Source of the DNA: Phycisphaerales bacterium
GTDB lineage: Bacteria; Planctomycetota; Phycisphaerae; Phycisphaerales; SM1A02
Assembly (NCBI GenBank): GCA_022446945.1
Contig: JAKVBW010000003.1
Location: 1-39,968, forward strand
Direction: 5' to 3'
Length of the DNA stretch: 39,968 nt
In this document: piece by piece, positions 37,836-39,968 of the stretch
Layout: each line of letters starts with the position of its first letter
How positions within the stretch are numbered: the first letter of the stretch is position 1
The notes under the pieces: model-generated
Told to the model about the DNA's origin: nothing
Seen by the model: only the letters and a program-made list of their open reading frames with translations
Databases searched by the model: none
Program-made: the position numbers and the translations under genes

Positions 37836-39848
37836 ATGAAGTTCCTTGCAATGGCCGCCGGCCTGTTGGTCGCCGCCACGACTGCCGTCGCCTCTCTAGC
37901 GCCCGCCGTACCTCAATCTCCGGAAGAACTGACCACACGCTTTGATCGGGCCAAGCAGGAAGCAGACGACCGCATTGCCGCCATCATCGCAGTACCGGAT
38001 GGCGCCAGAACATTTGCGAACACCATCGGCGCGATCGATGACATGAACGCCCACTTTGACCGCGACGGCAACATGCTCGCCTTCATGGGCTATGTCCACC
38101 CGGATCCAGCGATGCGTGAAGCTGCACGCGAGATCGAACAGCGATGGACGAATTGGTATGTCGATGTCGGCAAGAACGAAGATCTATACAACGCCGTTCG
38201 CGCCTACGCATCGACCGAACCCCTTTTGGACGCTGAGCATGCCAGACTCTTGGAGTTCATGCTTCGCGATTATCGTCGCGCCGGAATGGACCTCTCACCA
38301 GAGAACCGGGAGAAGTTGACGGCTGTCGAAAAGAAGATCAATGAACTCTCGCTCCAGTTCGATCAGAACATCCTGAACGACGCATCAACCGTCTTTCTGA
38401 CTGATGATGAACTGATCGGGATGCCCGAGGATTACATCGCAGGACTGCAACAGGTCGGTGATGTCTATGCACTCGGCATGGACTACCCCACTGCCCTCCC
38501 GATTCTCGATCACTGTCCTAATGAGGAAACCCGTCAGAAAATGTGGCTTGCGCGTCGGCGGCGGGCGAAGGCAAATGTCGAGGTTCTTGAGAAACTGCTC
38601 AAACTTCGCGCCGAACAGGCTCAAATTCTCGGCTTTGATCACGCCAGCGACTTTGAGAATGAAGTGCGCATGTCGAAGAATGCCGGGAATGTCGAGGCGT
38701 TCTACGCCAAGCTCCGGCCACTGCTCGCCGAGAAAGCTGCCGAAGACATGGCCCTGCTCACCGAGGCGAAACGCGCCGGCAGTGGTGATCCAGAAGCCGT
38801 GCTTCGACCATGGGACTTCGGCTACTGGATGGAGCGGGTCCGAGAGCGCGACTATGAAGTCGATTCCAATCTGGTGAAGGAATACTTCCCTTTCGCCACG
38901 GTGCGTGATGGGATCTTCGACATCACGCAGAATCTCTATGGGATCGACTACCGACCGCTGGAAGCGCCTGCGGATGCGCCGCTCTGGCACGAGGATGTGG
39001 AGTATTTCGAGGTCATCGATCGCGCGACCGGAGAAGTGCTAGGCGAATTCACCATGGACATGTACCCGCGCGAAGCGAAGTATGGGCACGCTGCGCAATG
39101 GGGACTGGTGCCCCGAAAAGTCTGGGCGGACGGCACTGTGCAACGTCCGGTCGCGGCGTTGGTATGCAACTTTCCAAAACCGACCGAGGATCGCCCCAGC
39201 CTACTGACCCACGATCAGGCAGAAACATTCTTCCACGAGTTCGGACACTGTCTGCACACGCTTCTGACTGAAACGACGACCACGCGGTTCGCAGGAACAC
39301 GTGTCGAACGTGACTTTGTCGAAGCCCCAAGCCAGATGCTCGAAGCATGGGTATGGAGCCCGGAAACCCTGCCCCTGATGAGTGGTCACTACGAAACTGG
39401 CGAGCCGCTGCCGCAGGATTTGCTTGTGCGCATGATCGCAGCCAAATCACTCTGCAAAGGAATGCTGGACCAAGGGCAAGTCTGGCTCGGGTCTATTGAC
39501 CAGGCATACCACACCAGTGCCGATGGGGACATCGATAGCACTCAGGTCGGACTGGACATGGTTGAGCAGTGCACACTCTTTGAAGCGGTACCCGATACGT
39601 GGTTCCAAGCTGGCTTCGGCCATCTGACGGGTTATCAGGGTGGCTACTACGGCTACTTGTGGTCGAAGGTGTTCGCTGAAGACATGGCGGAACGGTTCAA
39701 GGAACTCGGGATGCTGAATCCAGAAGCAGGTGCGTGGTACCGCGACACGGTGCTGTCACGCGGTGGTTCAGTGGACGCAAGCGAGATGATTCAGGATTAC
39801 CTCGGCCGCGAACCCCGCATGGATGCCTACATTCGAAGTCTAGAGTGA
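37836..39848 (+). CDS. Exported M3 family (thimet oligopeptidase-like) zinc metallopeptidase
   Basis: Signal sequence; DQAETFFHEFGHCLHTLLTE (HExxH) with downstream DFVEAPSQMLEAWVW Glu ligand context; AGGAG upstream of ATG. Confidence 0.92.
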   Translation: MKFLAMAAGLLVAATTAVASLAPAVPQSPEELTTRFDRAKQEADDRIAAIIAVPDGARTFANTIGAIDDMNAHFDRDGNMLAFMGYVHPDPAMREAAREIEQRWTNWYVDVGKNEDLYNAVRAYASTEPLLDAEHARLLEFMLRDYRRAGMDLSPENREKLTAVEKKINELSLQFDQNILNDASTVFLTDDELIGMPEDYIAGLQQVGDVYALGMDYPTALPILDHCPNEETRQKMWLARRRRAKANVEVLEKLLKLRAEQAQILGFDHASDFENEVRMSKNAGNVEAFYAKLRPLLAEKAAEDMALLTEAKRAGSGDPEAVLRPWDFGYWMERVRERDYEVDSNLVKEYFPFATVRDGIFDITQNLYGIDYRPLEAPADAPLWHEDVEYFEVIDRATGEVLGEFTMDMYPREAKYGHAAQWGLVPRKVWADGTVQRPVAALVCNFPKPTEDRPSLLTHDQAETFFHEFGHCLHTLLTETTTTRFAGTRVERDFVEAPSQMLEAWVWSPETLPLMSGHYETGEPLPQDLLVRMIAAKSLCKGMLDQGQVWLGSIDQAYHTSADGDIDSTQVGLDMVEQCTLFEAVPDTWFQAGFGHLTGYQGGYYGYLWSKVFAEDMAERFKELGMLNPEAGAWYRDTVLSRGGSVDASEMIQDYLGREPRMDAYIRSLE

Positions 39849-39891
39849 CAAAAGAAAGCGTGCAACGCATCCTTTGAGGGCAGTGGTTGGA

Positions 39892-39968
39892 TCAGATCCA
39901 CCTCCGCCAGCGGAAGACGCTCAACATGATGACGACCACGGCCACGCATCCGCCGATGAACCAGGCGA
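39892..39968 (-). CDS. C-terminal fragment of a probable membrane protein (runs off the right edge)
   Basis: Reverse reading ends ...AWFIGGCVAVVVIMLSVFRWRRWI*, a TM segment with a positively charged tail. Confidence 0.45.
   Translation of the reverse strand, partial: AWFIGGCVAVVVIMLSVFRWRRWI

Overview
The window is dense, mostly chromosomal coding DNA. It looks like a Planctomycetota (Phycisphaerae-like) genome; this is inferred from the dockerin-type C-terminus, the TPS partner architecture and the many coupled small membrane genes. No rRNA, tRNA, CRISPR array, transposase or phage module was recognised. Recognisable genes: an ALDH fragment with deoC, metF, rex, a YggS-type PLP protein, coaD, a FabZ/ACP/FabZ cluster, a stand-alone atpD, an aldehyde dehydrogenase, nadD, rimO, an M19 dipeptidase, lepA, an OmpH/Skp-like protein, lipB, lpxA, a YycJ-like MBL hydrolase, ftsK, a RibBA-like protein, an FKBP-like lipoprotein and an M3 peptidase. 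The main accessory locus is a two-partner secretion (TPS) pair at 4.8-12.4 kb. Its TpsB-like transporter has a roughly 640-residue N-terminal extension that I read as four divergent copies of one domain. Its TpsA-like partner contains a regular 20-residue (60-bp) coil repeat and ends in a non-beta, helical-looking domain. Other points of interest are several apparent pseudo-enzymes (an MBL without its HxHxDH motif, a C25-like protein lacking an evident His/Cys dyad, a GCH-II domain without Zn cysteines), a His/Met-rich exported protein, and a highly structured intergenic region at 34.0-34.4 kb. All calls come from reading the sequence; no database search was run.
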